From UBA9676 sp963741615 (GTDB lineage: Bacteria > Actinomycetota > Actinomycetes > Streptosporangiales > Streptosporangiaceae): a stretch of 64,000 nt of DNA. Shown piece after piece: positions 32,611-42,013 of the stretch. The stretch is from NCBI GenBank assembly GCA_963741615.1, contig CAVUIU010000024.1:1-64000 (forward strand), written 5' to 3'. A program made the position numbers and the translations under genes. The notes under the pieces were generated by a model. The model made no database searches. It had not been told where the DNA came from and saw nothing but the letters and a program-made list of their open reading frames with translations. Position 1 is the stretch's first letter. Each line of letters begins with the position of its first letter.

Positions 32611-33623
32611 CGCAGCCTGATCCGCGGGTCGATGGCGGCCTGGATGATGTCGACTACCAGGTTGACGGCCACGTACACCAAGGCGACGAACAGGGTGACC
32701 CCCAGGATCGCGGGCGTGTCGAGGGTGTTGATCGCGGCCGTGGCGTAGCTGCCGAGCCCGGGCCAGTCGAAGATCGCCTCGACCAGGAACGTGTTGACCA
32801 GCGAGTAGCCGAACACCAGGGCGATCGCCGCCGCGACCGGGTTCCAGGCGAGCTTCATGGCGAAGCGGCCGAACACGGCCCGCTCGGGAAAGCCCAGCGC
32901 GCGGACCATCTGCACGTGGGCGTCGCCGACCGTGTCGAGGACCTGCGCCCGGATCATGCGCGTGATCAGTCCGGCCGGGTAGGCGGCGATGACCACCGCG
33001 GGCAGGATCATGTGGGCCAAGATGCTGCCGAACATCGGCCAGTTCCCGGTCAGCGGCGCGTCGATCAGGCTGAACCCGGTCACCCGGGTGAGCGGGTGGG
33101 TGAACAGCAGGCTGGGGGAGTACTCACCGGCCACCGGCAGCACGTGCAGCCGCTGACCGAAGGCCAGCTGGAGGATGAGCGCCATCCAGAAGATCGGCAT
33201 CGAAACCCCGAGGATCGATCCGGCCCTGATCACCTGGTCGCCCGCCCTGCCAGGCCAGCGGGCCGATATCAGCCCGAGCGGCACGGCCACGACCAGCGCG
33301 ATGATCATGGCGGCGGTGACCAGCTCCAGCGAGGCGGGGGCGGCCACCGCCAGGTCGGACAGGACCGGCCGGTGGGTGTGGATCGACACCCCCCAGTTCC
33401 CGCTGAGGATGCCGCCGAAGTAGGAAATCAGCTGGACCGCGGGCGGCCGGTCCAGTCCGAGATGGCGCCGGGCCGCCGCGACCTGGGCCGCCGAGGCGTG
33501 CGGCCCGGCCCATGTCGCCGCCGGATCGCCGGGTACCACGTGGGCGATCACGAACGTCAGGACGATGACGCCCGCGACCACCAGGACGGTCAGGGCGACC
33601 CGGCGCGCGACATAGACGGTCAA
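32607..33623 (-). CDS. Oligopeptide-type ABC transporter permease (OppB/DppB-like)
   Basis: 338 residues. Starts MTVYVARRVALTVLVVAGVIVLTF-like, the standard first span of OppB, followed by VVPGDPAA, then five more spans and the coupling loop VQMVRALGFPERAVFGRF. The start is TTG at 33623, overlapping the binding-protein stop (TTGA); no ATG or GTG fits the conserved N terminus. The longer open frame to 34016 is antisense-like noise from the neighbouring gene. Confidence 0.9.
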   Translation of the reverse strand: MTVYVARRVALTVLVVAGVIVLTFVIAHVVPGDPAATWAGPHASAAQVAAARRHLGLDRPPAVQLISYFGGILSGNWGVSIHTHRPVLSDLAVAAPASLELVTAAMIIALVVAVPLGLISARWPGRAGDQVIRAGSILGVSMPIFWMALILQLAFGQRLHVLPVAGEYSPSLLFTHPLTRVTGFSLIDAPLTGNWPMFGSILAHMILPAVVIAAYPAGLITRMIRAQVLDTVGDAHVQMVRALGFPERAVFGRFAMKLAWNPVAAAIALVFGYSLVNTFLVEAIFDWPGLGSYATAAINTLDTPAILGVTLFVALVYVAVNLVVDIIQAAIDPRIRLR

Positions 33624-35215
33624 GTGCCGGTCGGCTTGAGGTTGTAGACGAAGACGACGCCCGGGTAGGCGGGGTTGACGCTGAAACCGGTGGCCGAGGC
33701 CCGCATCGCGTACTGGTAGTTCACGTTGTACAGGGCCTGCAGGGGCGCCTGCTGCAAGAGCTCGACCTGCATGGTCCGGTACAGCTGGGCGCCGGCCGTG
33801 GGGTTCGTCGCGACCAGCGACTCCACGTTGTTGATCTGCTTGTCCAGGGTCGGGTTGGAGTAGTACGACAGGTTGTAGTACGGCGTCTTCTCCGACTGCA
33901 CGAGGTTGCTGAACCAGGAGTACGGGTCGGCGTAGTCCGGCCACCAGTACTCGAGGAAGATGCTCTGGCGGGCGCCCGCGGTGCCGGACTTGGCCTTGGC
34001 CCACTGGGTCGGCCACGCCAGCGACGTCGTGGCCAGGTTGATGTTCAGCTTCGCCAGGCTGGACTTGATCAGCGTCGCCGCGACCTGCTCGTTCGAGTCG
34101 CCCTGCGTGTAGGTGAGGGACAGGTTCAGCGGCTTCTTACCCGGCCCGTAACCGGCCTGGTGCAGCAGCTGCACCGCCTTGGCCTGGTCGTAGCGGTAGT
34201 TGGGCAGGTTGGTGAAGTGGCCGAACAGGCCGGGCGGGACGAGGCCGCCGGACGGCACGGCGGCGCCCTGCAGCGCCGCGATGATCCCCGGGTAGTCGAT
34301 CCCGTAGGAGATGGCCTGCCGCACCGGCAGGCTGAGCGCCTTGGCGTTCAGCTGGGCGACCAGGTTCTGCCAGGAGGGGGAGCTCACCGTCCGGATCCCG
34401 GGGTTGCCCGACAGCGACTTCCACACCGACGGGCCGATCTGCTCCACGAAGGTGACCTGCCCCGACCGCAGCAGCTGGGCGGAGGTGGAGTCCTGGGTCA
34501 CCACCCGGAACACGACCTTCTTGTAACGCTGGCCCTGCCAGCCGCCCCAGTAGCCGGGAAAGGCCTTGAGGATCACCTCGAACTCCTGGCCCTTGTTCCA
34601 CGTCTGCACGGTGTACGGGCCGGTGCCAGCATCGTGCGGGGTGTTGAACCACTTGGTCAGTGACCCGCTGCCCGCCGCCTTGGTGTCGTAGATGTAGGCG
34701 GAGTAGTCGGCCGACGCCTCGAGCGAGAGCGGCGACGGGTAGCTGAGGTGGAAGACCAGCGTGTAGGTGCTTGGTGTGTCGATGGTCTTCACCGCGGAGA
34801 AGACGTAGGCCGCCCCGCCACCCAGCTTGATCGTCCGCTCCAGGGCGGCCTTCGCCGCCTGCGCGGTCATCAGCCGGCCGGTGTGGAAGTGCACTCCCTG
34901 GCGGAGATGGAACGTCCACGTCAGGCCGTTGGCCGAGTGCGACCAGCTGGTCGCCAGCAGCGGCTCGATCGCGTGCGTCGATGGGTTGTACCGCGTGAGC
35001 GTCTCGTACATGTTGCTCATCGCGATGATGCCGTCGGAGTACTCCGTCGCCGGATCCCAGCCGTCGTCCATGACCGTGGTGTTCGTGTCGTAGGTAAAGA
35101 CCTGGCTGGCGGCCTGCTGCGGAGCCGACGAGCTCGAGCCGCCGCCGCAGGCGGCGAGGAGCAGGGCCAGCGCGGTGCCGGACGCGACCAGCAGTCCGGT
35201 GCGGTGGGGCTTCAT
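33620..35215 (-). CDS. ABC transporter substrate-binding lipoprotein (peptide/nickel SBP family 5)
   Basis: 531 residues. The signal peptide ends in the lipobox LLAACGGG followed by a Ser/Gln linker, so it is lipid-anchored on the outside of the membrane. Family 5 features: YETLTRYNPSTHAIEPLLATSW near the start, WTFHLRQGVHFHTGR, GTGPYTVQTW and a long C-terminal lobe. ATG 35215 is placed by the signal peptide. It delivers an unknown solute to OppBCDF. The context with hydantoinase/DUF917 suggests a cyclic amide or peptide-like substrate. Confidence 0.92.
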   Translation of the reverse strand: MKPHRTGLLVASGTALALLLAACGGGSSSSAPQQAASQVFTYDTNTTVMDDGWDPATEYSDGIIAMSNMYETLTRYNPSTHAIEPLLATSWSHSANGLTWTFHLRQGVHFHTGRLMTAQAAKAALERTIKLGGGAAYVFSAVKTIDTPSTYTLVFHLSYPSPLSLEASADYSAYIYDTKAAGSGSLTKWFNTPHDAGTGPYTVQTWNKGQEFEVILKAFPGYWGGWQGQRYKKVVFRVVTQDSTSAQLLRSGQVTFVEQIGPSVWKSLSGNPGIRTVSSPSWQNLVAQLNAKALSLPVRQAISYGIDYPGIIAALQGAAVPSGGLVPPGLFGHFTNLPNYRYDQAKAVQLLHQAGYGPGKKPLNLSLTYTQGDSNEQVAATLIKSSLAKLNINLATTSLAWPTQWAKAKSGTAGARQSIFLEYWWPDYADPYSWFSNLVQSEKTPYYNLSYYSNPTLDKQINNVESLVATNPTAGAQLYRTMQVELLQQAPLQALYNVNYQYAMRASATGFSVNPAYPGVVFVYNLKPTGT

Positions 35216-35262
35216 GGATGCCTCCGTGGTCCTTGTCGGGACGGGGCCGCCGGCGCGGTCGG

Positions 35263-36918
35263 TCAGGGGGCCGTCGCTGGCGGGCTGGTCGGGTCGGTTT
35301 GGCCGGCTCGGTCGGCCAGGCGTGCCTGCTGGGCCAGGTCGGCGTGAAGGTGCTGCTCCGGGAGGCCGCCGAGGGTGCCGACGGCCTTGGCGCGGATCCG
35401 GAGCGATGGCGAGGTGAGGTAGGCCAGTGGGATCTCTTCCAGCTCGACGATCTGCACCGTGCCGGGGTCGGCGCCCGCCGCGACCGCGCGCTCGCGCGCC
35501 TCGTCGCGCGCCTCGTCGAGGACCGCCCGCCGCCCGGCCGCTCCCACGTGGAATATCCGGTCCACCTGGCCGCTGACCGAGGCAATGGCGGCGCCCACGG
35601 CGTTCGCCGTATCGAAGTGCTCGGGCCGGATGACCTCGCTGATCCCGGGGATGCGGTCGGGGACAAGGATGCTGCCGCCGCCCACGGCGACCAGCGCGCG
35701 ATCCTCCTTGGATGTCTTCACCCGGTCGATCGCGTCGGCGAGCATGGCGTCGGCGCGGGCCAGCGCCGCACCGAGCAGCTGCCGGTGCCGGCCGTCCGGC
35801 TTCATCTCGCCCAGCATGGCCCGGCCGGCGGCGACCGCGCTGTCGGTCAGGGTGGGCGTGGACCCGCCGAAGACCAGGGCCTCCCGCTCGAGCAGGTAGC
35901 CGACACTGCGCGGCCCGATCCGGGGGCCCCCCGGGCCGCTGGACAGGACACTGCCGCCACCCAGCGCGATGGTGACCAGGTCGGGCATCCGGAAGTTGGT
36001 CCGGATGCCACCGATCTCCACTCCCTGCGACGACTCCCGCGGGAAGCCGTTCACCAGCATGCCCACGTCGGTGGACGTGCCGCCGACGTCGATCACGAGC
36101 GAGTCGGAGCTCCCGGTGAGGAACGCGGCCCCGCGGACGCTGTTGGCCGGCCCGCTGCCGATGGTGAGCACGGGGTACCGCAGCGCATGGTCGAGACCCA
36201 TCAGGGTGCCGTCGTTTTGCGCGAAGAACCTGGTCGGCTGCAGGTGGTGCGCCGCGAGCGCGGCCCGCATCGCTTCGGCGACGTCGCGGGCAACCCCGGC
36301 CAGTGCCCCGTTGAGTATGGTGGCGTTCTCCCGCTCCAGCAGGCCGATCGAGCCGATCTCGTGGCTGAGCGAGACATGGATCTCGCCGAGTTCCCGCTTG
36401 ACGATCTCGGCCGCCAGCAGTTCGTGCCGCGGCGAGACCGGGGCGAACACGCTGGTGATGACGATGCCCTGGGCGGCGCCGCCGACCTGACCGAGAAACC
36501 GGGCGATGGCGTCGGTGTCCAGGGGGGACATGTCCCGGCCGTCGAACTCGATGCCGCCTTCCACGATCGTCGTCCCGACCGAGATGGTGTCGGTGAGGTC
36601 GCGTGGCCACCCGAACATCGGCCGGACGCTGAGGGTGGCCGGGCCGCCAATCCTGATCACCGCCACCCGCCGCAGGTTCCGGCGCTCCAGCACCGCGTTG
36701 GTGGCGTGGGTGGTGCCCAGCATGACGTGGCTGATCCGCCCCGGGTCCGCCCCTGGCGCGTGCAGGACAGTGTCGATCGCCCTGGTGATCCCGCCGGTGA
36801 TGTCGGGCGTGCACGGCACCTTGGCCTTGGCGATGATCCGGTCGGCCGGGTCGATGATCACCGCGTCGGTGTTGGTACCGCCGACGTCGATGCCGAGGCG
36901 GTACTCAGGCGCGGGCAC
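35263..36918 (-). CDS. Hydantoinase/oxoprolinase family protein (HyuA-like)
   Basis: 551 residues. The N-terminal actin-like ATPase motif LGIDVGGTNTDAVIID marks the hydantoinase A/oxoprolinase N domain. A second domain follows with MLGTTHATNAVLERRNL, TIGSGPANSVRGAAFL, VIDVGGTSTDVG and VAVGGGSILVPD. Relatives perform ATP-dependent opening of 5-oxoproline or N-methylhydantoin rings, usually with a HyuB partner, which is absent here. Instead DUF917 lies upstream, overlapping by 14 bases. The protein probably acts on the imported solute. Confidence 0.88.
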   Translation of the reverse strand: MPAPEYRLGIDVGGTNTDAVIIDPADRIIAKAKVPCTPDITGGITRAIDTVLHAPGADPGRISHVMLGTTHATNAVLERRNLRRVAVIRIGGPATLSVRPMFGWPRDLTDTISVGTTIVEGGIEFDGRDMSPLDTDAIARFLGQVGGAAQGIVITSVFAPVSPRHELLAAEIVKRELGEIHVSLSHEIGSIGLLERENATILNGALAGVARDVAEAMRAALAAHHLQPTRFFAQNDGTLMGLDHALRYPVLTIGSGPANSVRGAAFLTGSSDSLVIDVGGTSTDVGMLVNGFPRESSQGVEIGGIRTNFRMPDLVTIALGGGSVLSSGPGGPRIGPRSVGYLLEREALVFGGSTPTLTDSAVAAGRAMLGEMKPDGRHRQLLGAALARADAMLADAIDRVKTSKEDRALVAVGGGSILVPDRIPGISEVIRPEHFDTANAVGAAIASVSGQVDRIFHVGAAGRRAVLDEARDEARERAVAAGADPGTVQIVELEEIPLAYLTSPSLRIRAKAVGTLGGLPEQHLHADLAQQARLADRAGQTDPTSPPATAP

Positions 36919-37993
36919 GGGCGAGCTCCTCCACGGGCAGGTAGTCGAAGTCGTAGCCGAACGCCCGCGGCCCGGCCAGGGCGATCCCGCCCTCGGTCCG
37001 CCAGACCGGATCGCAGCCGAAAGCGATCACCGTCACCCGCTGGCCGTACCTGATCGTCTCGGTGAGGATCGCGTCGGCGGTCTCGCTGTCCAGCACCGTG
37101 ATCAGGTCGGGCACCGAGGCGAGCACGCGCCCGCGTTCCAGCGCCACCAGGTTCTCGTTCTGCAGCTCCAGCCGGATCAGCCGGCCGGTGTCCTCACCGA
37201 GGCCCTCGATCACCACGCTGCCGTGGACGAACCCGCTGGTGGTCCGCCGCTCGACGTCCAGCACCTTGCCGGTGACCAGCGGGAACGCGCCAATCTCCGC
37301 GATCAGGGCGGCCACCGGGCTGCCTTTCGCGCCCGCGAGCGCCTCACCGATCCTGATCGCCTTGGAGACCGAGTTCCGCACGGTGGCCCCGCGCGCCTGC
37401 GCCGCGGTGAGCGAGAACTCGGTCGCGGACGCCGCGCCGCCGAACTCGACCGCGGCCGCCCGTTCCAGCCGCTCCGCCCAGTCGCCGGAGATCGTCCGGA
37501 ACACCACCAGGTTGCCGCGCTCGTCGGTCATCACGGCCGGGCAGGGCGAGATCCCGGCCAGGTTCATGGTGACCTGCGGGACCTCGGGGAACGAGCGCCC
37601 CATGCCGTCGGCGTCCACGACCGGCAGGCCGATCCGTGCGGCCCAGGTGACGGGCAGCACGCCGTTCCCGGCGCCGATCTCGCTGGCCATCAGCGCCGCC
37701 ACCCGGCGCCCGGTCATGAACTGCAGATACTCCCGGAGCCGTGCTCCCTCATCCCCGTTCTCGAACTTTTCGATGGTGACCGTGGGGGCGCCGATCCCGC
37801 CGCACGGCATGATCAGCGCGTCATCGGGCAATTCGTCCAAATCGATCAACGGAACCGGGCCGAAGTCCTCAGTCGCCTGCAATGCCTGCAGCAGTGCCAC
37901 GTACGAATCGCCCCCGCCACCTGCGCCGAGGATGGCGCAGCCCCGGGACAGGGCACGCAGTGAGTCAGGATCGAGTAGTCGCTTCATGGTCAC
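36905..37993 (-). CDS. DUF917 domain-containing protein
   Basis: 362 residues. It starts with a phosphate-loop-like CAILGAGGGGDSYV, then MPCGGIGAPTVTIEKF, SEIGAGNGVLPVTWAARIGLPVVDADGMGRSFPEV, which is characteristic of DUF917 proteins next to hydantoinases. First gene of a seven-gene operon with HyuA and the Opp-type importer. The start is GTG 37993 or ATG 37987; neither has a strong ribosome site. Molecular function is undefined. The context implies a partner of the hydantoinase. Confidence 0.85.
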   Translation of the reverse strand: MTMKRLLDPDSLRALSRGCAILGAGGGGDSYVALLQALQATEDFGPVPLIDLDELPDDALIMPCGGIGAPTVTIEKFENGDEGARLREYLQFMTGRRVAALMASEIGAGNGVLPVTWAARIGLPVVDADGMGRSFPEVPQVTMNLAGISPCPAVMTDERGNLVVFRTISGDWAERLERAAAVEFGGAASATEFSLTAAQARGATVRNSVSKAIRIGEALAGAKGSPVAALIAEIGAFPLVTGKVLDVERRTTSGFVHGSVVIEGLGEDTGRLIRLELQNENLVALERGRVLASVPDLITVLDSETADAILTETIRYGQRVTVIAFGCDPVWRTEGGIALAGPRAFGYDFDYLPVEELARARA

Positions 37994-38401
37994 CGGTATT
38001 GGCCGTCATGCGATACAGGCGTCATTTCGTGTTACGCACATGATTGCGGGACTTCGCACAGGATAGCTGCCATCCGGCACCCTTTGCCCGGGCACGGCAC
38101 CCCCAGGGGGGCCGTTGACCCGAGCTCTGTGTGTTCCGCGAGCTTGTGGCGCAGCTGGCGGGCTGTCATGGAATGGCGGGCTGGTGGGGTTACCGTGGAC
38201 TGGGAGGCTGTTGTGAAATGGCGGACCGCTGTGGCTGCCGTAGACAGACGGACGCCCGTGGCTGCACAGGTCCGTGTAACTGGTGGGAGTAACGGGCTCA
38301 AAGGGGTGCAGCCACATTCAGGCCGCGGCGGCGGCGTACTCACATCCCATCCGGCCGGCGCAACCCCTAAGTCGCGAAGCCAGACCGGGCGGCTGGGTCG
38401 G
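37994..38401. other. Intergenic region with an imperfect 45-bp tandem repeat
   Basis: 408 bases without a supported gene, between the DUF917 operon and a small gene. Two imperfect 45-base units (38161-38205 and 38206-38250) share GGCTGT..TG.AATGGCGG and CCGT.GAC. Open frames cross on both strands but none has protein-like sequence. It may hold the operon promoter and regulatory sites for the PucR-type regulator. Confidence 0.35.
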
Positions 38402-38617
38402 CTACCGGGGCACCTGCGCCAATCTGATCTGGTCACGAAGATCCACGGTGCTCTTGCCACGCACCACCTTAGGCGGGCTTGACCTGGGACGTCGCGCGTA
38501 GAGCAGGCCCGCGACTCCCCGCCATACGTGCCAGTCAGGGAACTCGGGAGCATACGGCCACCACTCCGGGGCCCTCTCCTCAATGGCCTGCGGGTCGGTC
38601 ACGGTCTCGCACTCCAT
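38402..38617 (-). CDS. Small conserved hypothetical protein
   Basis: 71 residues, ATG with AGGGAG four bases ahead. The sequence is protein-like: TVTDPQAIEERAPEWWPY, then FPDWHVWRGVAGLLYARRP, SSPPKVVRGKST and a final helix VDLRDQIRLAQ. This resembles small actinomycete proteins with a W-rich centre and a YARRP motif that I have seen next to HTH genes. No function known. Divergent from the PucR gene. Confidence 0.65.
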   Translation of the reverse strand: MECETVTDPQAIEERAPEWWPYAPEFPDWHVWRGVAGLLYARRPRSSPPKVVRGKSTVDLRDQIRLAQVPR

Positions 38618-38803
38618 CGTTCTCCCTGGGAGTACCTGGGGTTCGGCCCTGGCTCAGCCACCCCCGCTGCTGAATATCCATTCAATGACATAGTCCCAGC
38701 CGGCCAAGCTGGGGTGAATGGGCAGAGTGCACCGCAATGGTGACTGATGTGTGCGCTCCGCATAAGGTGGCTTCCTGATGCATTGAATAGGGTGGGGCCC
38801 CAG

Positions 38804-40390
38804 ATGCCTACCGTCGATGAGATCCTAGCGAGTTCGTCGCTAGCTGCGCTGCGCCGTGTCAGCCGGGGCGGCGGTGACCGCCACGTCACCGTGGTCCGGC
38901 TGGCCGAGCGGTTCGGCGACCTCGACCGTGCCCCGCACACCAGCTTCGTCGTCCTGTCCCGGTCCGCTTCCGCGGAGGTCACCGACTACCGCCTGGACAT
39001 GGCCCTGCGCTGGGCCTCCATCCACCGGGTGGCCGCCGTCGCGGCCTTCTCGGCGGAGCACTGGCGGCCGACCGTGACGGTGACGGATATCGCTGGGCGG
39101 GCCGACATCGCGCTTGTCTCCATCCCCGCGGACGCCGACCTCACCGAGCTTGTGCATGCGATCCGGCGGGAGATCGGGGGCGGCGCCGAGCTCGTGCTCG
39201 GCCGGGCCCAGCAGGGATTGGACGCGGTGCTCCGGGCGGAGGAGGCCGGCGCCAGCATCGTCAGCCTGTGCGCCGCCGTCAGCCGGGCGCTCGGAACCGT
39301 TGTCGAGTTCCATCCCGTCACGCCGCGCGACGGGAGGTCCTCCGCGAACGGGGAGACCGGTCACCGGGCGGGCGCCGCGCGCAGCCGGGGCCCGGCCGAA
39401 GCGATCGGCCGGCCTGCAGCCGAGGTCAGCGTGCCGGTGGTGGTCGGGGAGGCACCGATCGGGTATCTCGCCGCTCCGCACGCGCATGGCGACTTCGGCG
39501 TCGGCACCCGGATGGTCCTGCACATCGCGGCATCTGCCGCCGCGCGGCTCCTCGATGTGGCACGAAGGGCCAGTGAGCTGCCTGTCCGCTCGCGAAGCGA
39601 GCTGCTTGCCGAGCTGCTGATGTCGGAAGCGTCCATCAACGAGGACCTGCTCGACCGTGCCAGGCAGCTAGCGGTCCCGATCGGCGGCTGGCACGTCGCG
39701 GTCCGGATCGAGGCCGACGATCTGGAGGAGGCCGGGCGGGACGAGGTCCAGCGGTTCGAGCTGCTGGAATCGGCGGGGCAGCTCGCATTGCAGGCAGTGG
39801 CAGCGACCGGTGGGACCTGGTACCTGTCGCGGATCGCGCGCGCGATCCTGCTCATCCGCGTGACGAGCTCCAATCCCGGCCCGCAGGCAGGTGCCAGGGC
39901 CGCGCGGTCGGCCGGGCGTGCGCTGCAAGCCATCGGCGCCAGGCTGCCGGCGCTGCGGTTCCGGGCCGGGGTGGGGTCGCCGCACGAGGGGCCGACGGGG
40001 CTCCGCGCCTCGGCCGCCGAAGCGCGGGGCGCGCTGCTGGCCGCCCGCGCCGCGCGCAAGCCTGCCGGCGTCGCCGCCCACGACGCGGTGGGGGTTCAGC
40101 GGATGCTCATGGAGTGGTACTCGTCCGACACTGCCCGGGCCTCGGTGCGCGACCAGCTCGCGCCGCTGGAGAAACTCGGTCCTGGCCGGGCCGAGACGGC
40201 GATCCAGACGCTCGCCGCCTACCTGGATCAGCAGGGTTCGATCGTCAAGACCGCGGAGAAGCTGCACCTGCACCGCAACGCCGTGGCCAACCGGCTGCGC
40301 GGCATCACCGACCTGCTCGACATTGATCTCGACGATCCCGATCAGCGGCTGGCGCTTCAGCTCGCCTGCCGGGCGCGGCTGCTGGACTAG
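38804..40390 (+). CDS. PucR family transcriptional regulator (CdaR-type HTH)
   Basis: 528 residues. The N-terminal PucR-like domain begins MPTVDEILASSSL and runs to about residue 125. A linker and GGDEF-like CdaR domain follow, then a C-terminal HTH: TLAAYLDQQGSIVKTAEKL, HLHRNAVANRLRGITDLL and a final LALQLACRARLLD. ATG 38804 is placed where the conserved domain starts; the frame is open to 38747. PucR proteins respond to purine or related nitrogen compounds. Divergent from the DUF917-HyuA-Opp operon, its likely target. Confidence 0.9.
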   Translation: MPTVDEILASSSLAALRRVSRGGGDRHVTVVRLAERFGDLDRAPHTSFVVLSRSASAEVTDYRLDMALRWASIHRVAAVAAFSAEHWRPTVTVTDIAGRADIALVSIPADADLTELVHAIRREIGGGAELVLGRAQQGLDAVLRAEEAGASIVSLCAAVSRALGTVVEFHPVTPRDGRSSANGETGHRAGAARSRGPAEAIGRPAAEVSVPVVVGEAPIGYLAAPHAHGDFGVGTRMVLHIAASAAARLLDVARRASELPVRSRSELLAELLMSEASINEDLLDRARQLAVPIGGWHVAVRIEADDLEEAGRDEVQRFELLESAGQLALQAVAATGGTWYLSRIARAILLIRVTSSNPGPQAGARAARSAGRALQAIGARLPALRFRAGVGSPHEGPTGLRASAAEARGALLAARAARKPAGVAAHDAVGVQRMLMEWYSSDTARASVRDQLAPLEKLGPGRAETAIQTLAAYLDQQGSIVKTAEKLHLHRNAVANRLRGITDLLDIDLDDPDQRLALQLACRARLLD

Positions 40391-40410
40391 CTGCGGCTGC
40401 TGGACTAGCT
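40375..40410. repeat. Exact 18-bp tandem duplication across the PucR stop codon
   Basis: GCGGCTGCTGGACTAGCT occurs twice in a row (40375-40392 and 40393-40410). The first copy carries the last codons and the TAG stop of the PucR gene, and the second is downstream of it. Confidence 0.85.
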
Positions 40411-40433
40411 GCAGCCCGGAGCGGCGGTTGCGG

Positions 40434-41627
40434 TCACGGCCTGTTCCCCGCCGCCCGCATGGCCCGGTAGCCGGGCCGGAAGCGCAGGGTCAGCAGAGTC
40501 GCCAGGCAGGCGCATGCGAGCAGGGAATACGGCAGGAAATCCCCGGTCGCCTGGGCAAGGACCCCGCTCGCGGCGGACGCGACGCCCTGCCCGGTCGCCC
40601 AGGCAAGATTCGCCAGCCCAAATGCGATCCCCTGGTTGAGCTGGAGGCGGTCGGCGCCGGCGCTCAGCAGGGCCATCGCCGGGGTGTAGAGCGTGCCGAA
40701 GGACGGCAGGCCCGCGATCAGCAGCGCCACGAGCCACGGTGCCGGTGCCAGCAGCGGTGCCAGCAGGCTCACAGCCACCGCGACCACCAGGGAGAGCTGG
40801 ACGGGCATGAGCGGGCCACGGCGGTCCGACAGACGGCCCGCCAGCGGTGAAAGGGACGCCTCGATGGCGGCCGCCGCCAGGAAGGTCCCCCCGATGACGA
40901 TGGCCGTCGCGCCCAGTGCGGCCAGCCGCAACGGCGCGAGCACGTCGACGACCCCGAAGGCCAGCCCGGCGAGCATGGTGAGCCACATGCCGGTGCTGAC
41001 CTGGCGGTCGCGCAGGGCGGGCCACGCCGCGCGCAGCCCCTGCGGCACCGAGGCATGCGGGTCCGGTACCAGGAAGGCCAGCATCATCAAGCCCGCTCCG
41101 GCGACCGCGGCGCCCGAGAACGTCGGCCCGGTTCCCACCTGGTTGGCGACCACCCCGGCCAGTGGGCCGAGCAGTGCCCCGGCGATCGCCGCGGCCAGCG
41201 CGGTGCCCAGCAGTTCACCGCGCCGCTGTTCCGGGGCGGCCGTGGCCAGCCAGGCAAGGCCGGCCGCCCACGTGCATGCGCCGCCCAGGCCCTGGACAAA
41301 CCGGGCAGCATCCAGCACCGCGGGCGAGGAAGCCCAGCCGAATACCAGGGTCGCCACGCTCATCAACGTGAGCCCCAGCAGCACCACCCGCCGCACTCCC
41401 AGGCGCGCGGCGAGAAGCCCGCTCGGCAGCGCGCCGACGAGTGTGCCCAGTGGGTAAGCGGCCACCAGGAGCCCGGCCCCCGACTTCCCCAGTCCGGCCA
41501 CTCGCGCGTAGTGGGGCAGCAGTGGCGTCAGCGCGGTGAAGAACAGGGTGTTGACCAGTACCAGGGCGCACACGAAGCCGAGGAGTACCCGCACCGGAGT
41601 CGTCAGCCTCAACGGGGCCTGCACCAT
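40434..41627 (-). CDS. MFS transporter
   Basis: 397 residues with about 12 membrane spans. The loop-2/3 motif region reads GLLAARLGVRR and the mid-protein loop GRLSDRRGPL, both MFS-typical. VQGLGGACTWAAGLAWL matches the sugar/drug exporter style of span 4-5. AAGGAGC precedes the ATG. It is convergent with PucR and divergent from the DGK-like gene. Substrate unknown, probably efflux. Confidence 0.9.
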   Translation of the reverse strand: MVQAPLRLTTPVRVLLGFVCALVLVNTLFFTALTPLLPHYARVAGLGKSGAGLLVAAYPLGTLVGALPSGLLAARLGVRRVVLLGLTLMSVATLVFGWASSPAVLDAARFVQGLGGACTWAAGLAWLATAAPEQRRGELLGTALAAAIAGALLGPLAGVVANQVGTGPTFSGAAVAGAGLMMLAFLVPDPHASVPQGLRAAWPALRDRQVSTGMWLTMLAGLAFGVVDVLAPLRLAALGATAIVIGGTFLAAAAIEASLSPLAGRLSDRRGPLMPVQLSLVVAVAVSLLAPLLAPAPWLVALLIAGLPSFGTLYTPAMALLSAGADRLQLNQGIAFGLANLAWATGQGVASAASGVLAQATGDFLPYSLLACACLATLLTLRFRPGYRAMRAAGNRP

Positions 41628-42013
41628 GCCGGCTCCTTACAGACGACCACTCCGCCACCGTCTGCCCAGTGGCGCGGCAACGCTCAAGCTGTGCCGCCAC
41701 CCTCTCATACCCGCGCATAACGCCTGGCTGGTGGGCGTGGTGGCCGTCGTCGGCCAGGCCAACTTGGCACGGATTGTGACCACGCAAACCGCCATAAACC
41801 GGACGTGATCATGGGCGCAAGCCGCGCCATGTCAGTGAGCTGCTGCTGCACCATGCTGCCGACGGTTGTCGCGCTCACCGGGGGCCACCGAGGGTGGGGG
41901 GTGGTGGCGCCAGCCACGCCGGGGGGTTGTGCCGCCTTGACTGGCGCACGCGTGGGCTGACAGCGTTGCGCGCGTGGCTGGCCCCTGCGACCTGACCTGC
42001 TGAACCACCGGAC
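41628..42013. other. Intergenic region between divergent MFS and DGK-like genes
   Basis: 386 bases with no supported gene. It contains one copy of the ACGTGATCATGG element (41803-41814) that forms hairpins elsewhere in the window, here without a pairing arm. Promoters for both flanking genes must lie here but none is obvious. Confidence 0.3.

Noticed and set aside
33620..36814. 1064-codon minus-strand ORF
   Set aside because: Only the last 531 codons are real (substrate-binding lipoprotein); the rest is an Arg/His-rich shadow of the HyuA-like gene.
35218..37053. 611-codon plus-strand ORF
   Set aside because: Antisense to HyuA and DUF917 genes, low-complexity G/R/D composition.
38084..38482. 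132-codon plus-strand ORF
   Set aside because: Crosses the imperfect 45-bp repeat and overlaps the more protein-like 71-residue minus-strand gene; not supported.
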